DNA of 64,000 bases from Olavius sp. associated proteobacterium Delta 1 (GTDB lineage Bacteria > Desulfobacterota > Desulfobacteria > Desulfobacterales > JAFDCJ01): contig CACVKW010000165.1 of NCBI GenBank assembly GCA_902749685.1, positions 1 through 64,000 on the forward strand, given 5' to 3'. Under the pieces are notes generated by a model. It worked only from the letters and a program-made list of their open reading frames with translations, was not told the DNA's origin and ran no database searches. Shown here piece after piece: positions 1 through 11,347 of this stretch. A program made the position numbers and the translations under genes. Positions within the stretch are counted from its first letter, which is position 1; every line of letters starts with the position of its first letter.

Positions 1-190
1 ACATGACCAATGGTGGTTGTTTGAAGGTACCTAACTGATATTTTTACAAATATTGCTTGAATGAAAATTAAAATATTTTAAACATACGAAATGTAAGAAG
101 TATCCTGTTACAGTATAGAAAAATAAGGTGTATGTCAAATAAAATTGGTTCTTTAGGTTCTACCCAACCGCCGACCGTCAAAGCGGCCAA

Positions 191-2452
191 TTAATCAAAC
201 TCATCAATGATTTCAATCCGATCCGCCTTGCGAAAGCCCCTGGGCAGTTTTTTACCGCGACGTCCGCGCTCGCCGACAAACGCCGAAATATTTCCCGCAG
301 TGAAGCGCACAGATTGCCTGCCGGCATGGATCTTGATTGCCGCACCTTCAGGTATAAGCGCCATCAATTTTACATATTCTTCACGTTTTCTAAGCCTGGC
401 AGGCGGAATTTGAATGATTTTGTTCCCCTTGCCCTTGGGAAGCTCCGGCAAAACCTTGAGCGGAATAACCAGCATATGACCTTCCGTGGTAATCGCAACT
501 AAATAGTCGGTCTCATAATCATTAACATATATTGGCGGCAGCGGCTCAGAATCCCCGCCGACTGAAAGCATGGCCTTACCCTTGGTGTTTTTCGTCACCA
601 GATTGGAAATTTCGGTAACAAAGCCATATCCCGCATCACTGGCAAGAAGCACCCTGCGGTCCGGCGGGCCCATTAATACTGCCAGGAATCGGGCCCCGTT
701 CGAGGGTGTCAGCTTTCCGGTCAACGGCTCACCCTGCCCCCTGGCCGTCGGCAAGTTGTGCGACGGCAACGAATACGACCTTCCCCTTGTATCAATAAAG
801 ATTGCGGGATAAATGGTCTTACCGCGGGCGGCGCTTAAAAATTCATCGCCCGCTTTATAATTGAGGTTGGTGGGATCAATTTCGTGACCTTTGGCCGCAC
901 GCACCCAGCCGCCGGAGGACAGCACGACGGTTACCGGTTCGACCGGGGTGAGCTCGACTTCCCTGATTGCCTGAGCCTCCTTGCGTTCGACGATCAGTGT
1001 TTTACGGTCATCGCCGTATTTTTGGGCGTCCTCTCTGAGCTCTTTTTTCATCAGCGTTTTCAGGCGCTGATTCGACTCCAGCGTTTTCTCGATCCATTCT
1101 TTTTCTTTTTCAAGTTCATGCTTTTCATTTTTGATTTTGATCTCTTCAAGCTTGGCCAGTTGGCGCAGCCGTATCTGCAATATGGCCTCAGTCTGGGTAT
1201 CGGTCAGGTCAAATTTTTTCATCAAGACCGGTTTGGGTTCGTCACTTTCTCGAATAATTCGTATAACCTCGTCGAGGTTTAGATAGGCGACCAATAATCC
1301 GGCAAGGATGTGCAGACGCTCATTAATTTTATTTAGGCGAAATTCCAGCCGACGGACGATCGTTTGTCTGCGATATTTAAGCCATTGCTTGAGTATCTCC
1401 AAAAGCCCCAACGTTTGCGGCTTGCGGTTTAGCCCGATAACAGTCATGTTTATTTTGTGACTTTTCTCAAGATCGGTCGTTGCAAAAAGATGACTGATCA
1501 AGGCTTCTTTATCCACCCGATTGGAGCGCGGCATGATCATCAGGCGGGTTGGATCGTCCTGGTCTGACAGGTCGCGTATGTCCGAAACCATGGATAGCTT
1601 CTTTTCTCGCATCTGGCACGCCACCTGCTCGATCACCCGGGCCGATGACACTTGATAGGGAAGCGATGTGATAATAATATCCCCATTTTCGATTTCATAG
1701 GTCGCCCGCATTCGAATCATGCCCTGGCCGGTTCGATAATTTTTTATAATTTCTTCTCTGGGGGTAATAATTTCGGCTGCCGTCGGGAAATCGGGCCCCT
1801 GTATGTATTGGCAAATATCCTCTATCGAGGATCTGGGCGCATCGATCAGGGATACACAGGCATCGACGATTTCATTGAGATTATGGGGCGGGATGTCGGT
1901 TGCCATACCAACGGCAATGCCGGTTGCGCCATTTAAAATGACATTGGGCAGCCTGGCAGGAAGCATGCGCGGCTCGCTCAGTGTTCCATCGAAATTGGGC
2001 ACCCAGTCAGCGGTTCCCATTGAAAGCTCGGTCAAAAAAACGTCGGCATAAGCTGAAAGACGTGCCTCGGTGTAGCGCATGGCAGCAAATTCTTTGGGGG
2101 AAGCGTTTGATCCCCAATTGCCCTGTCCGTCGATGAGTGGATAGCGATACGAAAAGTCCTGCGCCATTAGCACCATGGCCTCGTAACAGGCACTGTCGCC
2201 ATGCGGGTGGAATTTGCCCAGGACATCACCGACGGTGCGGGCCGATTTTTTGTGTTTGGCGGTCGCGCGCAGCCCCAGTTCACTCATGGCGTATACAATA
2301 CGTCGTTGAACCGGTTTGAAGCCGTCGCCAATAAACGGCAGGGCCCGGTCCTTGATAACGTACATGGCATAGTTCAAATAAGATGGTCTTACAAAAGCAT
2401 CCAGCGAAAGCTGCTCGATCCCCTCATAGGAAATTACTTCGTTTGCGGACAT
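191..2452 (-). CDS. parC: DNA topoisomerase IV subunit A
   Basis: This is the breakage-reunion subunit of topoisomerase IV, which decatenates daughter chromosomes with ParE. The protein is 753 residues, matching ParC (about 750) rather than the longer GyrA. The catalytic tyrosine is Tyr127 in the context [10 protein letters not shown], after the helix [12 protein letters not shown] (residues 82-93), where Ser87 and Glu91 occupy the quinolone-resistance positions in their usual susceptible form. A central coiled-coil stretch lies around residues 430-500 and a degenerate beta-propeller C-terminus follows. It lies downstream of parE on the same strand, 209 bp away, with a short palindromic repeat in between. 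The two are probably co-transcribed. Confidence 0.95.
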   Translation of the reverse strand: MSANEVISYEGIEQLSLDAFVRPSYLNYAMYVIKDRALPFIGDGFKPVQRRIVYAMSELGLRATAKHKKSARTVGDVLGKFHPHGDSACYEAMVLMAQDFSYRYPLIDGQGNWGSNASPKEFAAMRYTEARLSAYADVFLTELSMGTADWVPNFDGTLSEPRMLPARLPNVILNGATGIAVGMATDIPPHNLNEIVDACVSLIDAPRSSIEDICQYIQGPDFPTAAEIITPREEIIKNYRTGQGMIRMRATYEIENGDIIITSLPYQVSSARVIEQVACQMREKKLSMVSDIRDLSDQDDPTRLMIMPRSNRVDKEALISHLFATTDLEKSHKINMTVIGLNRKPQTLGLLEILKQWLKYRRQTIVRRLEFRLNKINERLHILAGLLVAYLNLDEVIRIIRESDEPKPVLMKKFDLTDTQTEAILQIRLRQLAKLEEIKIKNEKHELEKEKEWIEKTLESNQRLKTLMKKELREDAQKYGDDRKTLIVERKEAQAIREVELTPVEPVTVVLSSGGWVRAAKGHEIDPTNLNYKAGDEFLSAARGKTIYPAIFIDTRGRSYSLPSHNLPTARGQGEPLTGKLTPSNGARFLAVLMGPPDRRVLLASDAGYGFVTEISNLVTKNTKGKAMLSVGGDSEPLPPIYVNDYETDYLVAITTEGHMLVIPLKVLPELPKGKGNKIIQIPPARLRKREEYVKLMALIPEGAAIKIHAGRQSVRFTAGNISAFVGERGRRGKKLPRGFRKADRIEIIDEFD

Positions 2453-2515
2453 CTTGTTTTACCCCAATGTTGGGTTAAGAGGTTTACCGTAAAAGCGAAT
2501 GTCGAATATTGAATG

Positions 2516-2576
2516 TCGAAGGAATGTATTCTTTCTATTATAGAAAAAGACAGAGCGTAGCGATTCCATCCTTCGA
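2516..2576. repeat. 61-bp element with TCGAAGGA/TCCTTCGA ends (copy A)
   Basis: Eight-base inverted ends TCGAAGGA (2516-2523) and TCCTTCGA (2569-2576) enclose an interior with the core GAGCGTAGCGATTCCATCC. Copy B at 4869-4930 matches over almost the whole length. The element lies in the parE-parC gap. Seven-base-period repeats flank it on both sides (2495-2522 and 2604-2624, for example ACATTCG and ATATTCG). Confidence 0.6.
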
Positions 2577-2661
2577 AATTCTGCGGTTCGCTTTTAATTC
2601 CATTTTTTCGACATTCGATATTCGCTTTTACTTTGAGCCTTTGAACCCTGAACGGATAATT

Positions 2662-4647
<1,986 letters not shown>

Positions 4648-4712
4648 CTATCATTTTACTTCTCAGGTTTCGAATAAAGGCAGATTATTTCAATATTCAT
4701 TTTTCTTGGCTA

Positions 4713-4754
4713 ATTAAAAAAAATCGGGGTCAGATTTGATCCGGTCCCGATTTT
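4713..4754 (-). terminator. probable intrinsic terminator downstream of hisD
   Basis: On the minus strand a nine-base stem AAAATCGGG/CCCGATTTT (4754-4746 paired with 4728-4720) is followed by a run of eight T. It stands about 280 nt past the hisD stop and before parE, so it would separate the two units. The plus strand also has TTTT after the stem, so it may act in both directions. Confidence 0.5.
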
Positions 4755-4868
4755 GATTTATGGCCTGTAAATTGATTGATCATTTACTATCATATATACA
4801 TCGAAAATCAAATTATATCAATATTTTTTAGCGGTAAAAAGGCTCTATGCAACAGCCAACCTCGAATT

Positions 4869-4930
4869 TCGAAGGAAAGTATTCTGTTTATTTTTATAAA
4901 AAGAAGGAGCGCAGCGATTCCATCCTTCGA
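4869..4930. repeat. 62-bp element with TCGAAGGA/TCCTTCGA ends (copy B)
   Basis: Second copy of the element at 2516-2576, with identical eight-base inverted ends and the same interior, including TATTCT near the left end and GAGCGCAGCGATTCCATCC near the right. Heptads ACATTCG, TTATTCG and ATATTCT follow at 4930-4950. The remainder of the 4573-5031 gap holds the parE-proximal heptads and the terminator-like hairpin and no gene. Confidence 0.6.
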
Positions 4931-5031
4931 CATTCGTTATTCGATATTCTGCTGTCTTTAGATCAGGTCTGCAGCGTGATTCGCTTTTCCCTGCCTCTGA
5001 ACCCTGAAGGTTGAACCTTTGAACCCTTATG

Positions 5032-6327
5032 TTACAATCTCACCTTAATCGAGCTGGCATGCGCATCCAGCCCTTCAGTTTCAGCCAGGCGTATGACATC
5101 AGCTGCCTCCCGTTTGAAGGCGGTGCGCGAATAATGAATAATGCTGCTCGTTTTAACGAAATGATCCACTGAAAGGGCCGAAGCAAATCGTGCCGTTCCG
5201 GCGGTGGGCAGCACATGGTTGGGTCCGGCCATGTAATCCCCCACCGGTTCAGGCGTATAATGTCCCAGAAAAACTGCGCCGGCATTGCGGATCTGTCCCA
5301 TGTACTCAAAGGGATCGTCAATTTGAAGCTCGAGGTGTTCCGGTGCGATCCGGTTGGCCAGAGCAGTAGCTGCTGCAAGATCCTCGACCACCAATACGGC
5401 CCCAAAGCGTTTCAGAGACTCCCGCGCAATATCCCGGCGGGGCAAGGTGGCCAGCTGTTTGTCAACTGCGGCGGCAACCTCTCTGGCGATTTTACCTGAA
5501 TCCGTTACCAGGATGGCCGATGAGAGCACATCGTGTTCAGCCTGGGCAAGCAGATCGGCGGCGGCAAATTCAGGTCTGGCGCTGTCATCGGCAATCACCA
5601 GAACTTCGCTGGGTCCGGCAATCATATCGACGCCGACAGTGCCGGCCACGATTTTTTTAGCCAGGGTTACATAAATATTTCCAGGGCCTGCGATGACATC
5701 AACTCGCCGAATGGTTTCGGTGCCATAAGCCAGGGCTGCAATGGCCCAGGCGCTGCCGATTTTATAAATATTTTTTATACCCACCTTTTTGGCGGCCACC
5801 AGAAGATGAGGGTTTATCCCGCCTGTCTTGGTTGACGGCGTCACCATCACGATATTTTCGACACCGGCAATTCTAGCCGGAATGGCCGTCATCAATACCG
5901 TCGACACCAGGGGCGTCTCACCACCTCTGGCGCCGGGTACATAAACGCCCGCCGCGTCCACCGGATTAACCATCTGTCCCAGCAAGGTGCCCGGTCTTTG
6001 GATGTCTATCCAGGATTGGCGAACCTGCTGCCGATGAAAGGATTCAATTTGCGAAGCGGCTCGATTCAAGGCCCGGACAAATGATCGGTCTACTTTTTTG
6101 GATGCCGCGTTCAATTCTTTGGCAGAAACCTTTAGTGAATTTAGGGTCATTGGGGGAGCATCAAAACGCCTGGCATATTTAATGACGGCCTCATCACCAT
6201 GGTGCCGGACATCGTCAAGAATCCGGTTGACAATCTGATAGTCCTTTTTGCTGAAAGACAACCCGCGGTTAATAATGGCAGAAACTTTACGCTCGGCAAT
6301 TTTTGAAGGATAGCGGTAAATTTTCAT
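5032..6327 (-). CDS. hisD: histidinol dehydrogenase
   Basis: Histidinol dehydrogenase oxidises L-histidinol to L-histidine in two NAD-dependent steps, the last reactions of histidine synthesis. The 431 residues equal the usual family length. The conserved core appears as PGARGGETPLVSTVLM, AGPGNIYVTLAKKIVAG, GPSEVLVIADD and AEHDVLSSAILVT, with the zinc-site region GPNHVLPTAGTARF near the C-terminus. No other his gene is in the window, so it stands alone between the parE/C unit and the divergent serC. Confidence 0.96.
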   Translation of the reverse strand: MKIYRYPSKIAERKVSAIINRGLSFSKKDYQIVNRILDDVRHHGDEAVIKYARRFDAPPMTLNSLKVSAKELNAASKKVDRSFVRALNRAASQIESFHRQQVRQSWIDIQRPGTLLGQMVNPVDAAGVYVPGARGGETPLVSTVLMTAIPARIAGVENIVMVTPSTKTGGINPHLLVAAKKVGIKNIYKIGSAWAIAALAYGTETIRRVDVIAGPGNIYVTLAKKIVAGTVGVDMIAGPSEVLVIADDSARPEFAAADLLAQAEHDVLSSAILVTDSGKIAREVAAAVDKQLATLPRRDIARESLKRFGAVLVVEDLAAATALANRIAPEHLELQIDDPFEYMGQIRNAGAVFLGHYTPEPVGDYMAGPNHVLPTAGTARFASALSVDHFVKTSSIIHYSRTAFKREAADVIRLAETEGLDAHASSIKVRL

Positions 6328-6677
6328 TGTAGTTGCTTTTTTATTGCGAAGGGTTAGTGGAAAGCAATTCGCCCCCTATATGCAAGGTTCTGTCAATTAA
6401 ACATGTATTTGACTGATTTTACGAAAACTAGCTGCTTCATGAAATTCATGAAAATTCCAAGCACCAAAATATAATCATCATACAAACTTGTGCCATTCTT
6501 TAGGGTGAAACGGTTAACTTTGTCAATGATTCTAACAAAAACATTGATGAACAATATCCCAAAATACCGTTTGACAACTGGAATTGGATCTGTCCTAGTT
6601 AAAATTCCAGCCCCAAAGGTCCAGGTTTTCAATGCCAAGAAATCACAATTAAGACGCAATTCCAAACGGAGGAAAAA
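6328..6677. other. divergent intergenic region hisD/serC
   Basis: A 350-bp AT-rich gap between genes that point away from each other, so it must hold both promoters. A TTGACA box on the plus strand at 6571-6576 is followed 18 nt later by a poor -10 (CTAGTT). No convincing hisD promoter was found. The 90-codon open frame on the minus strand (6393-6665) has no recognisable family or good start, and I do not call it. Confidence 0.4.
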
Positions 6678-7766
6678 ATGAAGGCAAACAGAATCTACAA
6701 CTTCAACCCGGGACCTGCCGCCCTTCCGCTTGCCGTGCTAGAGGAAATCCAGGAAAATTTTTTAGACTTCAGCGGATCCGGCATGTCCGTTACCGAAATC
6801 AGTCACCGATCGAAACATTTTGACGACGTTATCAATGATGCCGTTGCCAGAACCAAACGGTTATTGGGTCTTGACGACAGATTTCACGTCCTCTTTCTGC
6901 AGGGCGGAGCCAGCATGCAGTTTGCCATGATTCCCATGAATTTTCTGGCGGGAAAAAGCTCTGCCGACTATGTGGACACCGGCACCTGGTCCTCGAAAGC
7001 AGTCAAAGAAGCCGAGATTCAGGGCAAAGCCATAAACGTCGTGGCATCTTCGGCGGATAGAAATTATTCGTACATTCCGCACAATATCAAATTCAATGAA
7101 GATGCGGTGTTTGTTCATATAACTTCCAACAACACCATCAAGGGGACCGGCTGGGCAGAACTGCCGGATACAAAGGGGGTGCCGATTATCTGTGATATGT
7201 CATCGGACATCATGAGCAAACCCATGGACACGCAAAAATTTGGCCTGTTTTATGCGGGCGCCCAAAAAAATGTGGGTCCGGCCGGCGTGTGCCTGGTTGT
7301 TATCCGCCAGGACATGCTGGATCTGGTGCCGGACTCCGTACCGACCATGTTAAGGTATGACACCTATGCTGCTAAAAACTCCCTCTACAACACGCCGCCG
7401 TGTTTTGCGATCTATACCGTTGACCTGGTATTAAAATGGCTGGAAGAAACTGTCGGCGGCCTCGACAAGATGGCCGCCTTAAATCAAAAAAAAGCTGCCC
7501 TGCTGTATGAATTTATGGACGCCGGGGATTTTTACCGCGCCACCGCCGAGCCTGACAGCCGTTCTTTGATGAACATTACCTTTCGTCTGCCGGATGAAGG
7601 TCTGGAGCAACAATTTGTCCAGCTAGCACAGCAACAGGGTCTGGCCGGTCTCAAGGGTCACCGGTCGGTAGGCGGATGCCGCGCCTCCCTTTACAATGCC
7701 GTTGCGCTTGAGGCCGTTGAGTCCCTGATCGATTTTATGAAAACGTTTGAAACGGATAACGGCTAA
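6678..7766 (+). CDS. serC: phosphoserine aminotransferase
   Basis: This PLP enzyme converts 3-phosphohydroxypyruvate and glutamate to phosphoserine in serine synthesis, and can act on the vitamin B6 precursor. The 362 residues match the family. The N-terminal NFNPGPAALP and the SerC signature are present, and the PLP lysine lies in AGAQKNVGPAGVC. The C-terminal GLKGHRSVGGCRASLYNA is typical. The ATG follows GGAGG with normal spacing. No serA or serB is adjacent. Confidence 0.96.
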   Translation: MKANRIYNFNPGPAALPLAVLEEIQENFLDFSGSGMSVTEISHRSKHFDDVINDAVARTKRLLGLDDRFHVLFLQGGASMQFAMIPMNFLAGKSSADYVDTGTWSSKAVKEAEIQGKAINVVASSADRNYSYIPHNIKFNEDAVFVHITSNNTIKGTGWAELPDTKGVPIICDMSSDIMSKPMDTQKFGLFYAGAQKNVGPAGVCLVVIRQDMLDLVPDSVPTMLRYDTYAAKNSLYNTPPCFAIYTVDLVLKWLEETVGGLDKMAALNQKKAALLYEFMDAGDFYRATAEPDSRSLMNITFRLPDEGLEQQFVQLAQQQGLAGLKGHRSVGGCRASLYNAVALEAVESLIDFMKTFETDNG

Positions 7767-7882
7767 TTAATCTGCCCTTGAAAACAGCACATTTAAAATT
7801 GTAAGATACTCGTTGAAAAAGAAGAAAGTCGATGGATTGAAGGTTCGGCGAATTAATTAGTAGGTGTCATTATTGGTTTTAC

Positions 7883-7911
7883 TTGACATTACGATTGAAT
7901 ACGAATAATGA
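7883..7911 (+). promoter_or_regulatory. sigma-70-type promoter for the AOR gene
   Basis: A perfect TTGACA (7883-7888) is followed after exactly 17 nt by TAATGA (7906-7911). Transcription would start near 7918 and leave a leader of about 100 nt before the ATG at 8019. Confidence 0.55.
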
Positions 7912-8018
7912 CAAGGAGTGAGGATTTTTGAACCGTTGCCTAATATGAAATCCATTCAGTGAGCATTAACGTTAATTTTTGAATGCACTTATAACCCCCA
8001 TTAGACAAGGAGGTAACA

Positions 8019-9761
8019 ATGGACAAAATTCTGAGAATTAACATGGGAGCAGATGGAGGGCCTCAGGCCAAAACTGAATCCTTGGGTGATTATGCCGGTT
8101 TGGGTGGCCGCGCCATGACCTCGGGAATCGTATCAAAAGAAGTCCCCCCGCTGTGTCACCCGCTTGGTGAAGACAACAAACTGGTGATAGCTCCCGGGAT
8201 GTTGAGCGGTTCGGTAGCGGCCATGTCCGGTCGGATCTCTGTCGGCTGTAAAAGCCCGCTGACCGGAGGAATCAAGGAATCCAATTCAGGCGGACAGCCA
8301 TCCCAGATGCTCGGCAGGCTGGGCTATGCCGCCATCGTCCTGGAAGGTAAACCCAAAGAAAAAGCCCTCTATAAAATATTCATCAACAAAGATGGCGTGG
8401 ACGTTAAGGAAGACAACAGCTTGTGCATGCTCGGCAACTATGAAGTGGTTGACAAGATGAAAGCCGAATACGGTGAAAAAATCCATTGCATCTCCATCGG
8501 CCCGGTCGGTGAGATGAAGCTGTCCGCCGCATCGATTGCGTTTACGGATATGGAACAAAGACCCACCCGCCATGCCGGCCGCGGCGGTGTAGGAGCTGTC
8601 ATGGGCGCCAAAGGCGTGAAGGTGATCGTGATCGACGACACCGGATGCGCAGCCCGGGCACCGGCGGATCCTGAAAAATTTAAGGCCGCCAATAAAGAGT
8701 TTGTGGCCGGCCTGAGAAAACATCCGGTCTCCGGAGAAGGATTGCCGGCTTATGGCACCAACGTGTTGACCAATGTAATTAATGAAGCCGGTGCCTATCC
8801 GACCAGAAATTTCTCAACCGGCCAGTTTGAAGGAGCCGGCAAAATCAGCGGGGAAACCCAGGCCGAACTGGAAAATGCCCGTGGCGGCGAGGGTTCCGCA
8901 ACCCATGGGTGTCATCGGGGTTGTGTCATTCGCTGCTCGGGAACGTTTTACGATAAAAACGGCAACTTTTTAACCAAGCAGGTCGAATATGAAACGGTGT
9001 GGGCTCACGGCGGAAACTGCGGCATTGATGATCTGGATGCGATTGCCCAAATCGATCGCCTTGACGACGATTTCGGGGTGGACACCATTGAATTGGGCGC
9101 TGCCATCGCGGTGGCCATGGAAGGCGGTGTGGCCGAATTTGGTGATGCTGAAGCAGCCACCAACCTGGTCAAAGAAGTCGGCAAAGGCACCCCCCTGGGT
9201 CGCATACTCGGCAATGGAGCGGCTGTCACCGGCCAAGTGTTCGGCGTAGAAAGAGTGCCGGTTGTCAAAAGACAGGCCATGCCGGCTTATGATCCGCGTG
9301 CGGTGCAAGGCCAGGGGGTCACCTATGCCACGACCACCATGGGTGCCGATCATACGGCTGGCTATGCGGTCGCAACAAATATTTTGGGCGTCGGCGGCAC
9401 CGTGGATCCGTTGAAACCCGAAGGACAGGTTGAGCTGTCGCGCAATCTTCAGATCGCGACCGCTGCAATTGACTCCACTGGAATGTGCGTTTTCATCGCC
9501 TTTCCTATTCTAGATCAGCCGGAAACCTTTCAGGCTCTGATCGATGTAATAAATGGCTTCAGCGGCCAGAATCTGACAGCCGATGATGTAACCGCTTTGG
9601 GTCAGTCGGTTTTGAAAAATGAACGTGAATTCAACGCGCAGGCAGGACTTTCCAGCAAAGATGACCGTCTGCCCGATTATTTCAAGACAGAAGAACTCGC
9701 GCCGCACAATGTAACATTTGCGGTAACGGACGAAGACTTGGACCAGGTGTTCAACTTCTAA
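8019..9761 (+). CDS. aldehyde:ferredoxin oxidoreductase family protein
   Basis: A tungstopterin/iron-sulfur enzyme of the AOR family, which oxidises aldehydes (or reduces carboxylates) with ferredoxin as partner. It has 580 residues. The N-terminal domain carries the family stretch KSPLTGGIKESNSGG. The cluster cysteines are Cys298, Cys302 and Cys306 (GCHRGCVIRC), spaced CX3CX3C rather than the canonical CX2CX3C, and the fourth is probably Cys490 in STGMCVF. The actual substrate cannot be read from sequence. A clean sigma-70 promoter precedes it and an intrinsic terminator follows. The next gene may encode a cofactor-related partner. Confidence 0.9.
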   Translation: MDKILRINMGADGGPQAKTESLGDYAGLGGRAMTSGIVSKEVPPLCHPLGEDNKLVIAPGMLSGSVAAMSGRISVGCKSPLTGGIKESNSGGQPSQMLGRLGYAAIVLEGKPKEKALYKIFINKDGVDVKEDNSLCMLGNYEVVDKMKAEYGEKIHCISIGPVGEMKLSAASIAFTDMEQRPTRHAGRGGVGAVMGAKGVKVIVIDDTGCAARAPADPEKFKAANKEFVAGLRKHPVSGEGLPAYGTNVLTNVINEAGAYPTRNFSTGQFEGAGKISGETQAELENARGGEGSATHGCHRGCVIRCSGTFYDKNGNFLTKQVEYETVWAHGGNCGIDDLDAIAQIDRLDDDFGVDTIELGAAIAVAMEGGVAEFGDAEAATNLVKEVGKGTPLGRILGNGAAVTGQVFGVERVPVVKRQAMPAYDPRAVQGQGVTYATTTMGADHTAGYAVATNILGVGGTVDPLKPEGQVELSRNLQIATAAIDSTGMCVFIAFPILDQPETFQALIDVINGFSGQNLTADDVTALGQSVLKNEREFNAQAGLSSKDDRLPDYFKTEELAPHNVTFAVTDEDLDQVFNF

Positions 9762-9784
9762 ACAGCGGTGATCAGAGCACGTTT

Positions 9785-9816
9785 AGGGGAGGCAGAAAAG
9801 TTCGCCTCCCCTTTTT
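9785..9816 (+). terminator. intrinsic terminator after the AOR gene
   Basis: A nine-base stem AGGGGAGGC/GCCTCCCCT (9785-9793 with 9804-9812) has a ten-base loop and is followed by TTTT. It lies between the AOR gene and the 207-codon gene, so read-through would be needed for co-expression unless the second gene has its own promoter. Confidence 0.75.
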
Positions 9817-9854
9817 CATATTGAAAATAAAAAAATGGGAGGACCTAAAGACAC

Positions 9855-10478
9855 ATGAACGCTTCAAAGGAGCAGAAGGCCGTCAGGCCGCAGCGACATA
9901 TCCAACTTGAAATGGCTGCAGAGCGTATCCCCGTGTTTTTTGAATTGCTTCGCAGCGGATTTTCAGCCGATATAACCGTCGGTTGCAGCCTTGAGCACAT
10001 GCTCTGCGATCAAATGAATATTGCACCGGATTACCTCCAGAACCGGGCACAAACAGTATTTTTAAACAGCAGCCCGGTCGATGATCTCGCCACAGCAGCT
10101 GTTGCCGGCGGAGCCGTTATCTCCCTCTCAGCCGCCATGCCGGGTCTAAACGGAGCAGTTATGCGCAGAGGTGGCCCGCTTGCGGCAATGCGGCGTTCTA
10201 TTTCGCACGCGCCGGATGAAGTTTCTCGGCATTCGCTGCCGGGCCGGATTACCTTAAAACTTTTCAATCTGGTCGCCAAAGAACTCGGCCCGCAGTTTCT
10301 AACCCGCGGTATTGTCGTCAGCTCCAAAGCGCTTGGTGAATTGTTGATGCGGCAAACCAGCGACTTCTGGCAAGCGGTCAAATCGGCAGAAGTAGATCAT
10401 TCACCCTGTCAGGTCGATCAGCTTGTCCTTCACGAATGGCCGGAGCAGGAAGTTTTGTTTCAAGTTCAAACGAATTGA
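9855..10478 (+). CDS. conserved hypothetical, possible divergent MoaD/ThiS-like domain
   Basis: No family is recognised with certainty. The protein has 207 residues, no signal peptide and no membrane segment. The central region (about residues 25-110) reads like a beta-grasp fold of the MoaD/ThiS kind: a hydrophobic strand, a helix, then VFLNSSPVDDLATAAVAG followed by an alternating strand, resembling the 'vNg.pv..l...l.dGD.v.l.p' pattern. It lacks the terminal Gly-Gly needed for sulfur transfer and has an extra C-terminal half of about 90 residues. AOR genes are often accompanied by MoaD-like genes, so its position supports a link to tungstopterin. This is inference. Confidence 0.55.
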   Translation: MNASKEQKAVRPQRHIQLEMAAERIPVFFELLRSGFSADITVGCSLEHMLCDQMNIAPDYLQNRAQTVFLNSSPVDDLATAAVAGGAVISLSAAMPGLNGAVMRRGGPLAAMRRSISHAPDEVSRHSLPGRITLKLFNLVAKELGPQFLTRGIVVSSKALGELLMRQTSDFWQAVKSAEVDHSPCQVDQLVLHEWPEQEVLFQVQTN

Positions 10479-10524
10479 TACGGCTGCCGCAACGGCAACC
10501 TTGTTCAACCCCGATCTTAATCTT

Positions 10525-11061
10525 TCACGAATCACACAGCTCAATTAGTGCCGCTGCTCCCATGCCGGCGATTTTCATCAGTTTCGGAATCGCATAGCGC
10601 GGTCGGACACCCATTTCGTCCGCCCGGCAACCGACGGTCGTATAATATTTAAACTTGGCAAGCGGCGTCATGCCAAGCTCTTTAACTTTGTTTTCGCTCA
10701 TAATTACCGTGGCGGCAGCGCCGTCCGTCATCTGGGAGGAATTACCGGCTGTCACGCTGCCGCTGGCGGCAAAGGCCGGACGCAGGTTGCCCAAACCTTC
10801 TAGGCTAGTATTCTCCCGGATGCCGTCATCAAAATCCTGCAGAAAGGTTTCTCGTTTAAACGTCCCGTCTTCCCGGGGCACAAAGCGGGTCGCCGGTGTC
10901 GGGATGAGTTCTTTGAACATCCCGTTCTTTTTGGCTTCGGCGGCTTTCATCTGGGACTGAAAGGCGAATTCATCCTGGGCCTGCCGGGTATCTTTAAAGG
11001 CCCCCTTGCTTCGTTTACAGCCAGGGGTTCGAATGGATGTTACGATATAGGCATCACGCAT
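10525..11061 (-). pseudogene. acetyl-CoA acyltransferase (thiolase) remnant with two internal deletions
   Basis: The reading frame keeps a natural start (GGAGGT, seven bases, ATG) and the natural thiolase C-terminus, but is only 178 codons against about 390. Residues 1-26 are the normal N-terminus (MRDAYIVTSIRTPGCKRSKG). They join directly to QDEFAFQSQMKAAEAKK, which belongs near residue 190, so the first active-site cysteine region is gone. Near the end PRYAIPKLMKIAG joins directly to MGAAALIEL, so the catalytic GHP histidine and the second cysteine are missing. Both joins keep the frame. It cannot be an active thiolase. It lies downstream of the similarly damaged dehydrogenase/hydratase gene. 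Confidence 0.8.
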
Positions 11062-11114
11062 AACGTTACCTCCAAAAATTAAAAAATTAGTGACCTACTA
11101 CAAATTATTCAAAG

Positions 11115-11280
11115 CACGAATTTCGAAATCCAAAACCCGAAACAAATTCTAAATTTGAATTTAATAATGACCGAAACAACACCAGAATTCGACATTAATT
11201 GGGTAACAATTTTTGTTTTGATCATTTGAATTTTGGTTCTTCGGATTTGTTCCGAATTTCGAGATTCAATATTCGAAATT
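11115..11280. repeat. heptad repeats forming two inverted arms
   Basis: The 286-bp gap between the two damaged beta-oxidation genes is largely made of seven-base units. The left arm (11115-11156) has CACGAAT, TTCGAAA, CCCGAAA and similar. The right arm (11224-11279) has CCGAATT, TCGAGAT and TCGAAAT. The arms are roughly complementary. No gene is visible between them. Confidence 0.55.
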
Positions 11281-11347
11281 TCTTTTTGAAATTAAGCACT
11301 TTCCAAATAAATCAACATTATGTGTTTGATTCTGTGCCAGTAAACAT

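Noticed and set aside
884..1282. 132-codon plus-strand frame inside parC, and similar long antisense frames elsewhere
   Set aside because: They are antisense shadows of well-supported genes, with no start signals or family features.
6393..6665. 90-codon open frame on the minus strand between hisD and serC
   Set aside because: No ribosome-binding site, no recognisable family, and it would fill the divergent promoter region.
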